DNA from: Amphimedon queenslandica
Taxonomy: Eukaryota > Porifera > Demospongiae > Haplosclerida > Niphatidae
Direction of reading: 5' to 3'
NCBI RefSeq assembly: GCF_000090795.2
Contig: NW_003546312.1
Coordinates: 291,093-320,104, forward strand
Length of the DNA: 29,012 nucleotides
This document shows positions 1 to 10,368 of this stretch, in pieces. How positions within the stretch are numbered: position 1 is the stretch's first letter; each line of letters opens with the position of its first letter. A program made the position numbers and the translations under genes. The notes beneath the pieces are model-generated. The model saw only the letters and a list, made by a program, of their open reading frames with translations, was not told the DNA's origin and made no database searches.

Positions 1-621
1 AACACCAGGAGGGAAACCAGCCTCCTTGATAAGAGATGCAACATAAAGAGCACTCAATGGGGTCTGCTCCGCCGGTTTCATGACAACGGTACAACCGCAG
101 GCAAGAGCCGGTCCCAGTTTCCATGCCTGCATCACAAGAGGGAAGTTCCATGGGATTATTTGTCCACAGACACCAATCGGCTCGTGACGTGTCATGGACA
201 TGTACGGACCATCCAGAGGTATCGTTTTACCAAATATCTTGTCAGACCATCCGGAATAGTAACGATAGCAGCGTATGGCGAGCTCCAGGTCTCCGGCCAT
301 AGCAACGTGGAATGGTTTCCCATTGTCAAGTGTCTCTAGTTTGGCCAAATATTCCCTGTCCCTCTCAATCAGGTCGGCGAGTTTACCAATGAGCCTTCCT
401 CTCTCAGAGGCATCCATTGTACGCCAGACACTACCAAGCTTGAATGCTTCCCTTGCTGCATCAACAGCTTTATCAACGTCAGCCTTGTCTCCTTCAGAGA
501 CATCACATATCTTCTCTCCATCAGTAGGATTGATGGTAGGGAAGGTCTTGCCACTCACAGAATCAACCCATTCATTGTTAATGAACAACTTTGTGTATTT
601 GACCTCTGGACGAGAAGACAT
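1..621 (-). CDS. Aldehyde dehydrogenase (ALDH1/ALDH2 class), N-terminal part, cut by window edge
   Basis: NAD(P)-dependent oxidation of aldehydes to carboxylic acids. The reading frame runs unbroken for 207 codons from ATG at 621 down to base 1, so this part has no intron. The N-terminal region ([29 protein letters not shown]) is typical of the ALDH1/2 class. It is followed by the cofactor-binding segment, with [14 protein letters not shown] and [12 protein letters not shown] near the C-terminal end of the visible part. The catalytic Cys and Glu lie beyond the window. There is no mitochondrial leader before the conserved start, and no other in-frame ATG was found in about 80 bases upstream, so a cytosolic ALDH1-like enzyme is likeliest. 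Its start lies 194 bp from that of ZFYVE21 on the other strand. The exact subfamily (ALDH1A, ALDH1L C-terminal half, ALDH2) cannot be settled from this part. Confidence 0.93.
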   Translation of the reverse strand, partial: MSSRPEVKYTKLFINNEWVDSVSGKTFPTINPTDGEKICDVSEGDKADVDKAVDAAREAFKLGSVWRTMDASERGRLIGKLADLIERDREYLAKLETLDNGKPFHVAMAGDLELAIRCYRYYSGWSDKIFGKTIPLDGPYMSMTRHEPIGVCGQIIPWNFPLVMQAWKLGPALACGCTVVMKPAEQTPLSALYVASLIKEAGFPPGV

Positions 622-815
622 GTTGGAGCTCGCTTCTTTGTGCTTTCTAACCTCTGCCTCACGTGTGAATTGACTAAATTCACACAAAACACCCCCACTC
701 TGCCCCCTTTGTGCGTGGGAGTTTAAAAGTTTTGGGTGGGGCTCGTAACTTGAGGGCGTGGTGATTGACTTTTAATTAACATTAACACTTTGCTGATAAA
801 GTGATAATTGCAAAG
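622..815. promoter_or_regulatory. Bidirectional promoter region, ALDH / ZFYVE21
   Basis: These 194 bp separate two divergent start codons, so they must hold both core promoters and both 5' UTRs. Visible boxes are GGGTGGGGC at 734-742 and GGGCGTGG at 754-761, which resemble Sp/KLF-type GC or CACC boxes. No TATA box is convincing. The promoter role is inferred from gene layout. Confidence 0.6.
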
Positions 816-2722
816 ATGGCGACCAGTTCTGAAGGGAAGATACTCCAGCACACTCGCCACGGTCTCCGTATGGTTGGTAAGAAGGCCTCCTTCTTCGACC
901 TCCCTGAGCCCATATGGCATCCGGACGAAAAGGTAAAACCCACACGCACTTTTCATTTTATATTCCTCTCCCAGCGTCCTGTGAATATTTGACATATTTC
1001 AGTTCCTTTCTCTCTCTGTCTCTCTTTTCTCTCATTCATCCAGAGTGCCGTTTGTGATAATTGTAAAAACAAGTTTACTATTACTCACAGAAGAGTAAGT
1101 GTCCTTCCTCTTCCATCCTCCTCCTATTACTCCCACTTTTCTACCTCTTCATGCTCTTTCTATCACTTTATCTCTATATTATCTTTCTTTTTCTGACAGC
1201 ATCATTGTCGGAGATGCGGTAGTGTGATATGCAGCGATTGCTCAGAGAAGCAGACTCTAAGAAGGATGGGTTTCGTTGATCCAGTCCTAGTCTGCTTGCA
1301 CTGTGCACGACTGTGTCAAGGGGAGGAAGAGTTCTACAAGCATCATTTGAAAATACTAGAAAATGGTTGGTTGGTTCGTTGGTCGATTGGAATTATTATC
1401 ATAATGTAGCTCATCATAATGTACATGTAGCTTTATGGCAAGCATAAGCATCATCATTTTAATTCCTAATTGTGTATGTTTATTATGTACATGTACATGA
1501 ATGTTCCTTTTTGTGTTGTCTCTATGTCTTATCATAATACTGATTGTGTGTTTACTGTGTATGTACAATATGTCATTTTTTGTTTGTGAGTGGGTGTCTG
1601 TCAATACCAATGAATACAATGGTTGATAGTTGAGGCTAAAGAAGGTAGTAATGATTGACACTTTGCCCAGTGTGTAGTATGTCTACAAATGTCTATGTTT
1701 ACTGTACATGACATAGGAAGTTAGGAACACCTTAATCATTATCTTAATTATGTACTAATGCTTGCCATGCCTATGGGTAATTACCCTTGAAATAGCTTCA
1801 CAAATTAATTTGTTCACTTTTATCATGTCATTGATAATACCGTAGGGCGCCTTTTTTTCGAGGGCTATAAATTTCGCGGATTTCGCGATTTTTTAAAGAT
1901 TCGCGAAAATTACTTTCACGAAAATCAAATCAATACGGTACAAGATGGCAGACGGCATAAATTCGCGAAAATTAAATCCGCGAAATAAAAATCCACGAAA
2001 TTCATAGCCCTCGAAAAAAAGGCGCCCTACGGTAATTATCGTTTCATTTTCCAGGTGCATATTTTGAACTATCTGATGCTGACGGCATACATAATTGCAA
2101 GCTCAGTAGCGATCATTTTCAAATTATTGTCACTGGGGGGAGTGGCTCTCACCCTTCATTGCTCATGTCCTCTATAATGGAAATTAAATCCATCACTGGC
2201 CATGCCCCTGACGGTAAGTGGGCGTTGTCTATAAATAAACAAATAATTGGACGAAGCCCACTGTGATGAAGAGAGTCAGTTTGTCTGTATTTATGTACCA
2301 CGCGTACGGTCGTGTAACTATTGTTAAAAGTTAAATAGCCTAATCTTCATTGGAAGCAGGTGTGGTCACAACGAAATAAAGTGGCGGCTATCAGCAAGCC
2401 TGTGCTCATTGCAGCAAAGAAATGCGAAACAATCAACAAGATAAGACTATAAAGTGTTATCTGAATACTTCTCTAGCAGCAAGAAAGGTCATGTAGCACA
2501 ACAATAGCGTCACTTGGGGGCTGACTGAGCCACATAATGTTTTACATTCTTCTAGTAAAATATTTATTATTAGGTACACCTACAAATAAGTTGAATGGTC
2601 TAAAGTTGACGTATAGAAGTGACACTGAAGATGGGGAAGAGATAGACGTTACTCTCTCCCCCTCTCCATCTCACTCCCGCAAGCAGTCCATCGATTGGCT
2701 TAAAGGACTGAAAAAGGTTTAA
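816..2722 (+). CDS. ZFYVE21: ZFYVE21-like FYVE zinc-finger protein
   Basis: Exons 816-932, 1044-1094, 1200-1365, 2055-2213 and 2574-2722 give 213 residues, close to the roughly 234 of the vertebrate protein. The FYVE finger has all eight cysteines (about residues 43, 46, 59, 62, 67, 70, 88, 91) and the phosphoinositide-binding signature RRHHCRRCG. Family-specific blocks are GLRMV near residue 20, LRRMGFVDPVLVC, and EEFYKHHLKILENG leading into the C-terminal PH-like domain. FYVE domains bind PtdIns3P on endosomes, and in vertebrates ZFYVE21 is tied to endosomal signalling and focal-adhesion turnover. The third intron (689 bp) holds a MITE-like element. Its donor, GTTGGT, is weak, but the phase and protein alignment support it. 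A candidate AATAAA lies at 2977-2982. The gene is divergent from the ALDH gene. Confidence 0.9.
1839..2033. mobile_element. MITE-like palindromic element in ZFYVE21 intron 3
   Basis: This 195-bp element has terminal inverted repeats that start ACCGTAGGGCGCC. The first 30 bases of the two ends are perfect reverse complements, and the match continues for about 17 more with two mismatches. It is flanked by AAT on both sides, a possible 3-bp target-site duplication. The middle is built from repeats of TTCGCGAAA-like words. No coding capacity is present, so it fits a non-autonomous DNA-transposon derivative. The superfamily is unknown. Confidence 0.8.
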
Positions 2723-3050
2723 GACCCTCTCATTGCTATGCTATTCATTAATTTCATTAATTATAGGGGCTGATGATCATTCATGCTAGAGAGAGGGGCA
2801 ATTCGTGTCTTGTAGAGTCAAATTAAAAATTAAAAGAGATTATATTATTATTGTTGTTATTTTTGTTATTGTTATTGTTATAGCTTCCTTCAGAATATAT
2901 TTTTGTGCTTTGTTATGTTAAGAGAAATGTCCTTAATGTTCTTTTTAATGTTTTTTTTGTGCAGTAAAAATTCTGCAATAAATTAAATTGATAATTATTA
3001 ATTATGTTGGGCGGTGTAGTGGGCGTTGGCCACACGTGTAGTAGATAAAA
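2723..3050 (+). promoter_or_regulatory. ZFYVE21 3' flank and FCF1 promoter
   Basis: This is the 328-bp gap between two genes on the same strand. It holds the ZFYVE21 3' UTR with AATAAA at 2977-2982. Within 45 bp of the FCF1 start lie GGGCGG at 3009-3014, GGGCGTTGG at 3021-3029 and a CACACGTG word. These resemble the boxes in the divergent promoters of this window. No gene is seen. Confidence 0.45.
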
Positions 3051-3994
3051 ATGGTGAGTTCTTGACATTCAGAAAGGGATTATTTATATTTTCTTTATTC
3101 AGGGTAAAGATAAGAAGGCGAGGAAATATTCAGTAATGAAAAAGATGCTCTCTGTCAGAGATGCCAGAATGTAAGCTTCCACCATTGCGTTTATAAATGA
3201 TGGTCACTTTTAATTTCATAGAAAAGCTAACCAGAAGAAGGAAGAAGAGAAGAAAAAGAAAATTGAAGAACAGAAAATACGACAAGTGTGAGCAACACAG
3301 AAATTTTAAGTTGAAGCTAATTTTGTGCATGAAATGAAAATATTTATCTTTATTTGTAGTCCTCAAGTTCCTTCTTCATTATTTTTTGCGTATAACGATC
3401 AGTTGGGCCCTCCCTATTATGTCATTGTGGACACTAACTTTGTCAATTTTTCCATTAAAAACAAGCTGGACCTTTTCCAATCAATGATTGATTGTCTATA
3501 TGCTAAATGTATGTTTGTCTTTATTGTCCCTTCTATTTTTACTTCTCTCTTCCTTTATAAAAGGCGTCCCACACATAACTGATTGCGTTGCAGGTGAATT
3601 GGAAAAACTTGGCACCAAATTCAGAGTTGCACAAAAGTATGTCAACCTGTCAATCCTCTGCATTCTATTTATTAATCACACTTCCTCACTCCCTCTCATA
3701 AATACAGGATTATCAGTGACCCTCGGTTTGAGAGGCTCCCTTGCCTACACAAAGGAACCTATGCCGATGACTGCATAGTCGACAGAGTGACGCAGCATCG
3801 TTGTTATATAGTGGCTACGTGTGATAGAGATTTAAAGAGAAGACTGAGGAAGATACCGGGAGTACCCATAATGTACATATCAAAGAATCGCTATAGTATT
3901 GAGAGGATGCCTGATGCTTTTGGAGGTAAGACATGTACCACGTTTGCACCTGTTTTGAAATTAATACTCTTTTGTGATAGCACCAAGAACTTGA
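3051..3994 (+). CDS. FCF1: rRNA-processing endonuclease FCF1/UTP24 (PIN domain)
   Basis: Seven exons (3051-3053, 3103-3170, 3222-3287, 3360-3508, 3564-3636, 3708-3925, 3981-3994) give 196 residues, against 198 in the human protein. The lysine-rich N-terminus ([13 protein letters not shown]) is followed by the PIN nuclease domain. Its conserved blocks are [42 protein letters not shown] and [19 protein letters not shown], with the metal-site acidic residues present. The protein ends GAPRT. FCF1 is a nucleolar SSU-processome endonuclease needed for early pre-rRNA cleavages in making 18S rRNA. The first coding exon is exactly the ATG and the last codes for only four residues and the stop. The gene is tail-to-tail with the SH2 gene, with 152 bp between stops. 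Confidence 0.95.
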
Positions 3995-4146
3995 TTGAAT
4001 CTAATGACAAAAAGATAACTGTATTCTATTGTTCAAATATACATCTTAACAATCAATTGATGAATGTACTATTAACTAATAATGTATGTGTACATTAGCA
4101 CTCACACACACACACACCTGGAGTAACTATTAATTTATTATGTAAA

Positions 4147-5829
4147 TCATTTTCTTCTAAAGAAATTCATAAAGCGATTCAAAGCTCCTGCACTAGCTCC
4201 TCCCTCAACCCCAAGACTTGGTGAACTTGTGAGTGATGTAAAAGAACCTTTTCGTACAAGGGCACCTCCATTAGACCCTCCTTTGTCTAACTCCAGGATG
4301 CTGTCCATGCTGTTGTATATAGACTTCCTTTTCAAGCTCCCGCACTGTGCGCTCTCAATCCTCTGTGGTGGGATGGGTGGTGTGGAGCCCGTGAATGGAG
4401 GGGTCATTTGTCTCCCTTCCTCGTGGTCAAGGAAGGGACGAGGCGAGTGTAAAAGAGGATGCTCCTCGTCATCTTCAGGTGTCATTGCTTTCATAGACAT
4501 TATGCCAGCTAGTATTGCAGTTGGAATGGCAATCATTGGACCATGGGGACTCCAAGGAGGTGTGAAATCCCGTTCTTGAAAAGGCTCAGGCTTCCTCTCA
4601 TATGTCCTCTTTGGTTTTGGTTTAAATGGAGGAGGAGGAGGAGGTGGAGGAGGAGGAGGAGGAGGAGGGAAGGGAGCATTGCTCTTGCTGTCTTTCCTTT
4701 TCAGTGTCTTTGGTTGTTTAGTTTCAGTTACTGGTTGGGTTGGTATGGACTCTTGTGTCTGCACCAAGTGCTCAAATAATGCTTTCTTTTGACCAAATTC
4801 TTTATCACTTGATTTATCACTGAAGGATCCATAAGTTTTATTCCGAGAAGACTTGGTTCCTTCTCCTCCCTTTTGACTCAATTTTGAAGACACTTTATGA
4901 GGTAAGGCATAAATGGATCCTTCACTAGTCTGATACCTAATGACAGGAGGAGGTGGTGGGCTACTGGTTGCTTCCTCTTCTTCATAACTAGTGGTGGTGC
5001 TAATCCATGACTCCTGACTATCAAATTTCACCTTTCTCTCGTGAAGCACTGATTTGACTCCTGTAGGCCCATTCTCTCTGTATCCTTTACCATTGAACTG
5101 ATCCTGCCTTAGCGAAGAATAAGATGACGGCTGCTGCTGATTGTGATTGGGCGTAAATCCTGATGTTGTGGTAAGTGGTTTAGGGAACTGAACAGAACGT
5201 ACAATTGGGCAAGCTCTTGAAACATCAGATTCCTTGATTATTGGACTAGTCTATATGTGCATGTATGCAGGAAAGAAATTATGATGAATTATAGTGATAA
5301 ATACATACTGGTGGCTGTAGGAATACTCCTGCTAGTCTGTTGTCACAGTAGAAAGTTACTGCAGTTGGAATGTCATCAAACCTATAATTATTGACTGTGC
5401 ATGAGTTCTCCTCAGAAAGAACAACCGGAAAGTGAACAATTTGTCCTTCAACCCCACTGCATGCAAATAGGATAAGTATTGGTCATTTAATAATTAGGAG
5501 CTTACAGGACTGAGAGGACATAGTCTGCCTCTGGTAGCAGTGAGTCTCTTAACAGGAAACTACCAAGTGATCCAAGTTTGGTTAAGATTTCTTCAGCTTT
5601 TCTCTCACTAACTGGCCCAACATACCAACTAAAGAAAAAAAGAGAGGAGAGTGATAAAAAAAAACATTCATGTATCCACTTACAGCTGTTTCTCTAACAA
5701 AGCAAGAGCAGTCTGAGCTCTTCTTAGTGCCATTATTCTGGATGATTTCCTTGATCTTGCAGTGTTGGCATTTTGCAACTGGCCCTCACTATCAACGTGA
5801 CTTAATATACCTTTAGAAGGAACAGACAT
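4147..5829 (-). CDS. SH2-domain adapter with proline-rich C-terminal region
   Basis: Exons (minus) 5829-5684, 5628-5506, 5456-5309 and 5250-4147 give 506 residues. The SH2 domain spans about residues 50-135. It starts WYVGPVSERKAEEIL and contains FLLRDS, whose Arg76 is the expected phosphotyrosine-binding arginine, followed by VLSV and the NNYRFDDIPTAV region. The order SH2 then a block like FLQPP...ACPIVRSVQFPKPL recalls the BCAR3/NSP family, but no Cdc25-like domain follows. Instead there is a long disordered tail with PPPPP, a run of 14 prolines at about residues 334-347, basic KPKPKR, a short hydrophobic patch (IAIPTAILAGI) and a basic-aromatic end (NRFMNFFRRK). A phosphotyrosine adapter that recruits SH3, EVH1 or profilin partners is inferred. 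A candidate AATAAA lies at 4139-4134. The ortholog is not certain. Confidence 0.82.
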
Positions 5830-6005
5830 GACCTTCTGGTGACACTATAGTCTCTAAGAGGCTGTAGCAAGTGTGAAACATCCTTTGCAATTAAGTACTC
5901 AATGTTCAAGGAACACCTGCACTCCTGCAGGTATGCATTTTCCAGCAATGAATGGGTGGAGCTCATTAAATTTATTAGGTATTAACCACACCCAATTCAT
6001 GAAAA
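5830..6005. promoter_or_regulatory. Bidirectional promoter region, SH2 adapter / K2P channel
   Basis: These 176 bp separate divergent start codons. GGGTGGAGC starts at 5954 and CCACACCC lies at 5986-5993, close to the K2P start. They are the same CACC-type words seen in the other divergent gaps. The promoter role is inferred from gene order. Confidence 0.5.
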
Positions 6006-7128
6006 ATGGAGAAAGAGGTCGAGTCAGAAATTCCTGCTGTTGCTAGCGATAGAGAGGACAGCGAGAGTCGTGAGCTAACAGAAAAGCCACAAGAAGACAC
6101 AGCAGAGGATGAAGAGCCAGAGGATACTGGGTTTGAGTGTTCCAGGGCCTACTTCACCCGCTTATTCTGTAACCTGAACATCTACAACCAAGCCTTCATC
6201 CTATTTGCTCTTGTAATGACATACATACTCGTTGGTGGTGCCATATTTCTAGCCTTTGAGCTACCGGCAGAGACAAAACGAAATGAGGCCATAACAGCAG
6301 CCAATGAAACATACATTAGGGCCTTCAACAATATAGTGGATCAACTGGTGAACTTTACCAACCTAACAGAAGAGGAGGCTATGGCTTTAGTAAGGAGGGT
6401 AGCACAGTCAGCCATTGATGCATCAAACAATCAGCCGACTAACAACTGGGAGTATGGATCGGCTATCTTCTTTGCCACAACTGTTATTACAACAATCGGT
6501 AATTATTTGAAATGAATTCTCACACCTCATTCATGTCATTTTTAATATCCTTTTAACAGGTTATGGTTCCATTGCTCCTGAGACTGATGGTGGACGTGGT
6601 TTCTTCATACCCTATGCACTGGTTGGTATACCCCTCACTTTGATATTCCTTGGGTTCTTGGGACAAGTACTTAACAAAGGAGTCGACCGAGCCACAAGAT
6701 GTCTCAGAAGACGAGTTACGTTTGATTGGGGACAAATATTGGTCGTATTTACCATCGGATTGGTGAGCTTCATCTTCATACCTGCTATTATATTTGCTAT
6801 CATTGATGACTGGACCTACTTTGAAGCAGTTTATTTCACTTTTGTGTCTCTCACTACAGTCGGTTTCGGTGATTTTGTTCCAACTGCCCCAAAGACATTC
6901 CGTGGGCTCTATCGGTTTAGTCTTATCTGTTGGTTGTTCCTTGGACTTGCATTCATAGCCCTCATCATTGCCCAGACACAGGAACGGATTGAGAATGTGA
7001 GAGAGAGTGTTAAGAAATGCAGAAAATGCATAAAGAGAACAGGAGGAAAGCTCATGCTGAGGAAAAAGAACAAAGAAAGTAGCAAAGATAATGAAAAAAC
7101 AGAAGAGACTGAAGGAGAGAAGGAGTGA
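6006..7128 (+). CDS. Two-pore-domain potassium channel (K2P)
   Basis: Two exons (6006-6498 and 6560-7128) give 353 residues. The layout is M1 (about 58-82), a long extracellular loop with N-glycosylation sites NETY, NFTN and NLTE, first pore with filter TIGYG (about 163-167), M2, M3, second pore with filter TVGFGD (about 264-269), M4, and a lysine-rich cytoplasmic tail. Two pore loops in one chain define K2P leak channels, which set resting membrane potential. The single intron falls inside the codon for the first filter glycine (G|GT, then TAT). The N-terminus is acidic. The channel resembles the functional K2P reported from the sponge Amphimedon queenslandica, but identity to it was not tested. 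The gene is convergent with WDR74. No clear plus-strand AATAAA follows the stop, so its 3' UTR may overlap that gene. Confidence 0.95.
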
Positions 7129-7270
7129 CAGTCTTAACACAGAATCTTTAATATTTTCTGACAAGTATTATCTTTAATCTTTATTTTTAATTAATTTTAT
7201 GCTTTGATTTTCTCTTATTATCTATAAAATGAGGAGATAATAACTATTATGATGATATAAATAACTGGAA

Positions 7271-9459
7271 CTAACTCAAAGTCACAACTTGTTCCATTCC
7301 TTCCCATAGTTCATTCTCACTATCATCAGTGCTGCTAGCATCAGCATCTTCAGACACTTTCCCTCTCTTTCTTTTCTTTCCAACTCTTACTCTCTCCTTC
7401 AATAATAATTAATAATGCATCATACAATAAACTTAATAAACTCAGTATTGCCTCACTTTTCCATCTTGTTCCTCCCCATCAGTGTCTTCTTTATCAGAGT
7501 TTGTGTGGAGCCCTGACATTAGGACTTGGTTACAAATAAGTTTCATGTATGCCTAATTAATCACAATCATCAATGCACGATTGACTGCTAATAGAATTAA
7601 AGACAATGTTGCCAAACAGTAAAAGTAAATGTAAATGTAATTGTAACAGTAAATGTAATTGCACAGTAACAGCATGTGCATTATGTCACTACTGTACCTT
7701 GTGTATGATTTGAGGTGGCTCAGTTCTGTATACTCTTAAATATCTATCCAGTCCACAAGCAGCAAACACATTGTCATCTTCACCAGACCAGCTGCTTATA
7801 CTAGTCACTGAACCGCCAAATCCATGATACCGATTCAGGACAGTTCCTGATAAATTAATGATAAAAATAATAGCACATCATATTATTTCCATTCTGATAC
7901 ATATTGATGTCTTTATGCTATGTGAAAGGTTTGAGCCAATTCTAACTGAAAAAGCTAGAGCCCATAGTTTTTTTCTGAAAAATGGCTCCAAAACCACCCC
8001 TAGTTTTTATTAAATTTTCTAATATATATTGATGTCCTTATATTGCATAGAAAGTTTGAGCCAATTCTGAGAAATATTTTTTGAGTTATTAAAATTTTTT
8101 AAATGAGCCAATTTTTGAAAAATACCTTGTACTATAGCCCATGGTTTTTTCTAAAAAATGACTCCAAAGTCACCCCTAATTTTTATTACATTTTCTAATA
8201 CACATTGATGTCCTTATGCTATCTAGAAAGTTTGAGCAGTTTCCGACAAAAAATTTTCGAATTATGAGCATTTTATCACTTTCATGCAGCACTCTTGACA
8301 GACACTACCATAATACATACCTTTTCTTATATCAATTCTAGCTATCTTTCCATGACTATTACCAACCAAGTAGTATCTATTAAATATAATAGAAAATTAT
8401 AAATAAATTTTAAGATCATAGTAAAGACCTTCCATCACTTGATACATCCAAACAAGTGATTGGAGCTTCCTCCCATAACTTGCTATAAACTGGCCTCCTC
8501 TTTCCTCGAGTGTCATAAAGCCTCAACTACACACACACACACACAAAATATAGAAATTACTCAATTAAAAAAGAGGGCAGTATGTGATTCCTTACGTGAT
8601 GATATCCTGTTCCCACGGCAATACAGGGACGTTCCCCAGTGTCTGGTACAAACCCAATGCTAGTAACCCAAACAGGAACTTGAAGATTGAGATAGTCATG
8701 AGGGACCTGGTATGGGATTCAAAAAAATTTATAAAGTGATTAATACTAATTATAATCTTTACATTTTTTGCTTTAAAAATAGGCAGAGCATCAGGCCTAT
8801 TGCCATCCCATAATTTGAGATCGTTGTTCTTTCCTCCGGTCGCCATCATCAGATCAACTTCAGGACTAGCAGACATGACATCAACTGGCCCGCCCACACT
8901 AATCTCAGACTATAAAAAAATAATTTTCACTACAATAAAGAATAAAATAAGAGCACCTTCTTTTCCTGACTGTCTGGCCATATTGAAATGATTCCCTTGT
9001 CATTACAGGTTATTAAATTACTAATGAAATTGTAAAAATACTTTCAATAATAATCAAACTAACTGGCTATGCTTTGCGATGCCTACAAAGTGACCACACC
9101 CACCACCTCCTCCCAAATCAGTTTCGGCCGCAAAATAATTTCTCTGACAATCAAATAATAGAACCTTACCATTCCTTAGGCCCATATAAAACTAACAAAA
9201 AGAGTAACACACAACGATGGCTAGTTCTCTCACTCTTTCTTTGCTCTTGTGTTCCCAGGACATGCTCATTACTTCTCTCGTCCTATCACATTTTTCAAGA
9301 GGAAATCCTGCGGGTAAGAAACTAAGAGTCTGTTTATTGGATACAGAAAGACCTGAGGTATGATATAATTATGATAACTTGACTCCAATAAGCTCTCTAA
9401 CCTTTTAAAACTCCTAAAGAAGTTCCTACCCAAACATCACCAATAAAGTCACTGGCCAT
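7271..9459 (-). CDS. WDR74: WDR74/Nsa1 WD40-repeat ribosome-biogenesis factor
   Basis: Eleven exons (minus: 9459-9402, 9352-9234, 9191-9064, 9020-8957, 8909-8763, 8706-8596, 8526-8429, 8376-8321, 7846-7698, 7552-7457, 7396-7271) give 383 residues, against 385 in human. Family blocks run in order: DVWVGTSLGVLKG at the start, GLRNGKVLLFD, NLITCNDKGIISIW, MATGGKNNDLKLWD, FKAKNVPHDYLNLQVPVW, GTGYHHLRLYDTRGKRRP, YYLVGNSHGKIARIDIR and AACGLDRYLRVYR. A lysine-rich stretch and ENELWEGMEQ follow at the C-terminus. WDR74/Nsa1 is a nucleolar seven-bladed propeller that works with the AAA ATPase NVL in 60S subunit maturation. Intron 8 (474 bp) carries three copies of a dispersed repeat, and intron 6 a (CA)n run at about 8529-8546. 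A candidate AATAAA lies at 7185-7180. Confidence 0.93.
7890..8275. repeat. Three diverged repeat copies in WDR74 intron 8
   Basis: Three copies of a word like TTGATGTCCTTATGCTAT, followed by AGAAAGTTTGAGC, begin near 7900, 8025 and 8200. Each is joined to T-rich sequence and to CACCCCTA-type words. Related sequence appears inverted in EXO1 intron 9 and again downstream of EXO1, so this is a dispersed family rather than a local duplication. It has no coding capacity. Confidence 0.6.
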
Positions 9460-9535
9460 GATGGTATCACGTGGGTGGGCGTGTATTCCACGCCTTTTTA
9501 TTATTCTAAAGGCGTGGTCCTGTTATAAATTAAAC
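9460..9535. promoter_or_regulatory. Bidirectional promoter, WDR74 / CCDC97, with inverted GGCGTGG pair
   Basis: Only 76 bp separate the two start codons. The gap holds an E-box CACGTG (9468-9473), GGGCGTGT (9477-9484), and a perfect 10-bp inverted repeat CCACGCCTTT (9488-9497) / AAAGGCGTGG (9508-9517) around a 10-bp spacer. The symmetry would let one factor act on both genes, which is an inference. Confidence 0.6.
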
Positions 9536-10306
9536 ATGGCCGCTGCAACTGCAGGTAAAGAAGAGCTCTTGCAGAGCGTTTTTGAGACTGTATGTGCTTC
9601 TGGTCTAGTCATCAAGAGGCAGCAAAGGGATGAGCCGGATTTGAACAAGAAGGAAAAGTTCGTACTACTAAGAGAATTGCTAGAATCATCTCCTGGTTGC
9701 TTTCTAATGAGATTTGGATCTGCACTGAATGAGAACCAGTTGCAATACTTTGATAATTATAATGACTATGAAGTGACCTACAGACTGAAAGAGTTCCGCA
9801 AGGGCCAGAGCCCTGATTATAGGAAAGGGATTATCAGGAACAGACGATACAGAGCCATTGAAGTGTTGACAGAGACAACCGACTATTTCACTGAACTAGT
9901 AATGAAGGAACGCTGCCCTTCTCTTTATCAGCAGTATATCGGCCAGTATTTGAGTGATCAGGAAAAGCGTAGGCTAGGAGAGGGTCAAGACCAACTTTCA
10001 TTACTGGCACAAGTATTAGAAGGAGAGACAGATACTGAATCTGGGGAGGGAGAGAAACTGAGTGACAATCCTGTTGAAGCCATTCAAGAGAAACTCCTTT
10101 ATCGCAAGGAGTTTCTGCGACTAATGCATCTGAGATTTTTGGATGGTAAAGATGATCAGGATTTTGATTACAGTACTGTGGATGGAAATATTGAGTATGA
10201 TGACAGCGCAATAAAGAACAGAGACTTTGAAGATGAGTATTTTGACTCTGAAGAACCTTCTGAAATAACAGAAAAGGTGTCTAGATCTCCAGACACTGAC
10301 AGATGA
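9536..10306 (+). CDS. CCDC97: CCDC97-like protein
   Basis: An intronless frame of 256 residues. The start at 9536 (MAAATAGKEELL, context AACATGG) is chosen over an in-frame ATG at 9458, because that one lies opposite the WDR74 start codon and would add 26 unrelated residues. Family blocks are IIRNRRYRAIEVL, CPSLYQQYIGQYLSDQEK, the acidic middle, and EFLRLMHLRFLDGKDDQDFD followed by YSTVDGN, then an acidic C-terminus. CCDC97 (DUF2052) is a nuclear protein linked to the U2 snRNP/SF3b part of the spliceosome in humans, with a poorly known role. The sponge protein is shorter than the 343-residue human form, mainly in the N-terminal and acidic linker parts. Its stop lies 62 bp from that of the convergent transporter gene. 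Confidence 0.92.
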   Translation: MAAATAGKEELLQSVFETVCASGLVIKRQQRDEPDLNKKEKFVLLRELLESSPGCFLMRFGSALNENQLQYFDNYNDYEVTYRLKEFRKGQSPDYRKGIIRNRRYRAIEVLTETTDYFTELVMKERCPSLYQQYIGQYLSDQEKRRLGEGQDQLSLLAQVLEGETDTESGEGEKLSDNPVEAIQEKLLYRKEFLRLMHLRFLDGKDDQDFDYSTVDGNIEYDDSAIKNRDFEDEYFDSEEPSEITEKVSRSPDTDR

Positions 10307-10368
10307 TAATTAAAAATAATTATAGTTAATTAAATTTACACTTGCATAAAAACACAAATTGGTACTTT

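Noticed and set aside
4229..4779. Plus-strand open frames with poly-Arg/Trp runs opposite the SH2 gene
   Set aside because: They are the complement of the proline-rich coding sequence of the minus-strand gene.
6553..7164. 203-codon open frame on the minus strand opposite K2P exon 2
   Set aside because: It is an exact antisense shadow of a well-supported channel exon, with no family resemblance.
9458..9535. Upstream in-frame ATG for CCDC97
   Set aside because: It would place coding sequence over the WDR74 start and the shared promoter, and the added residues match nothing.
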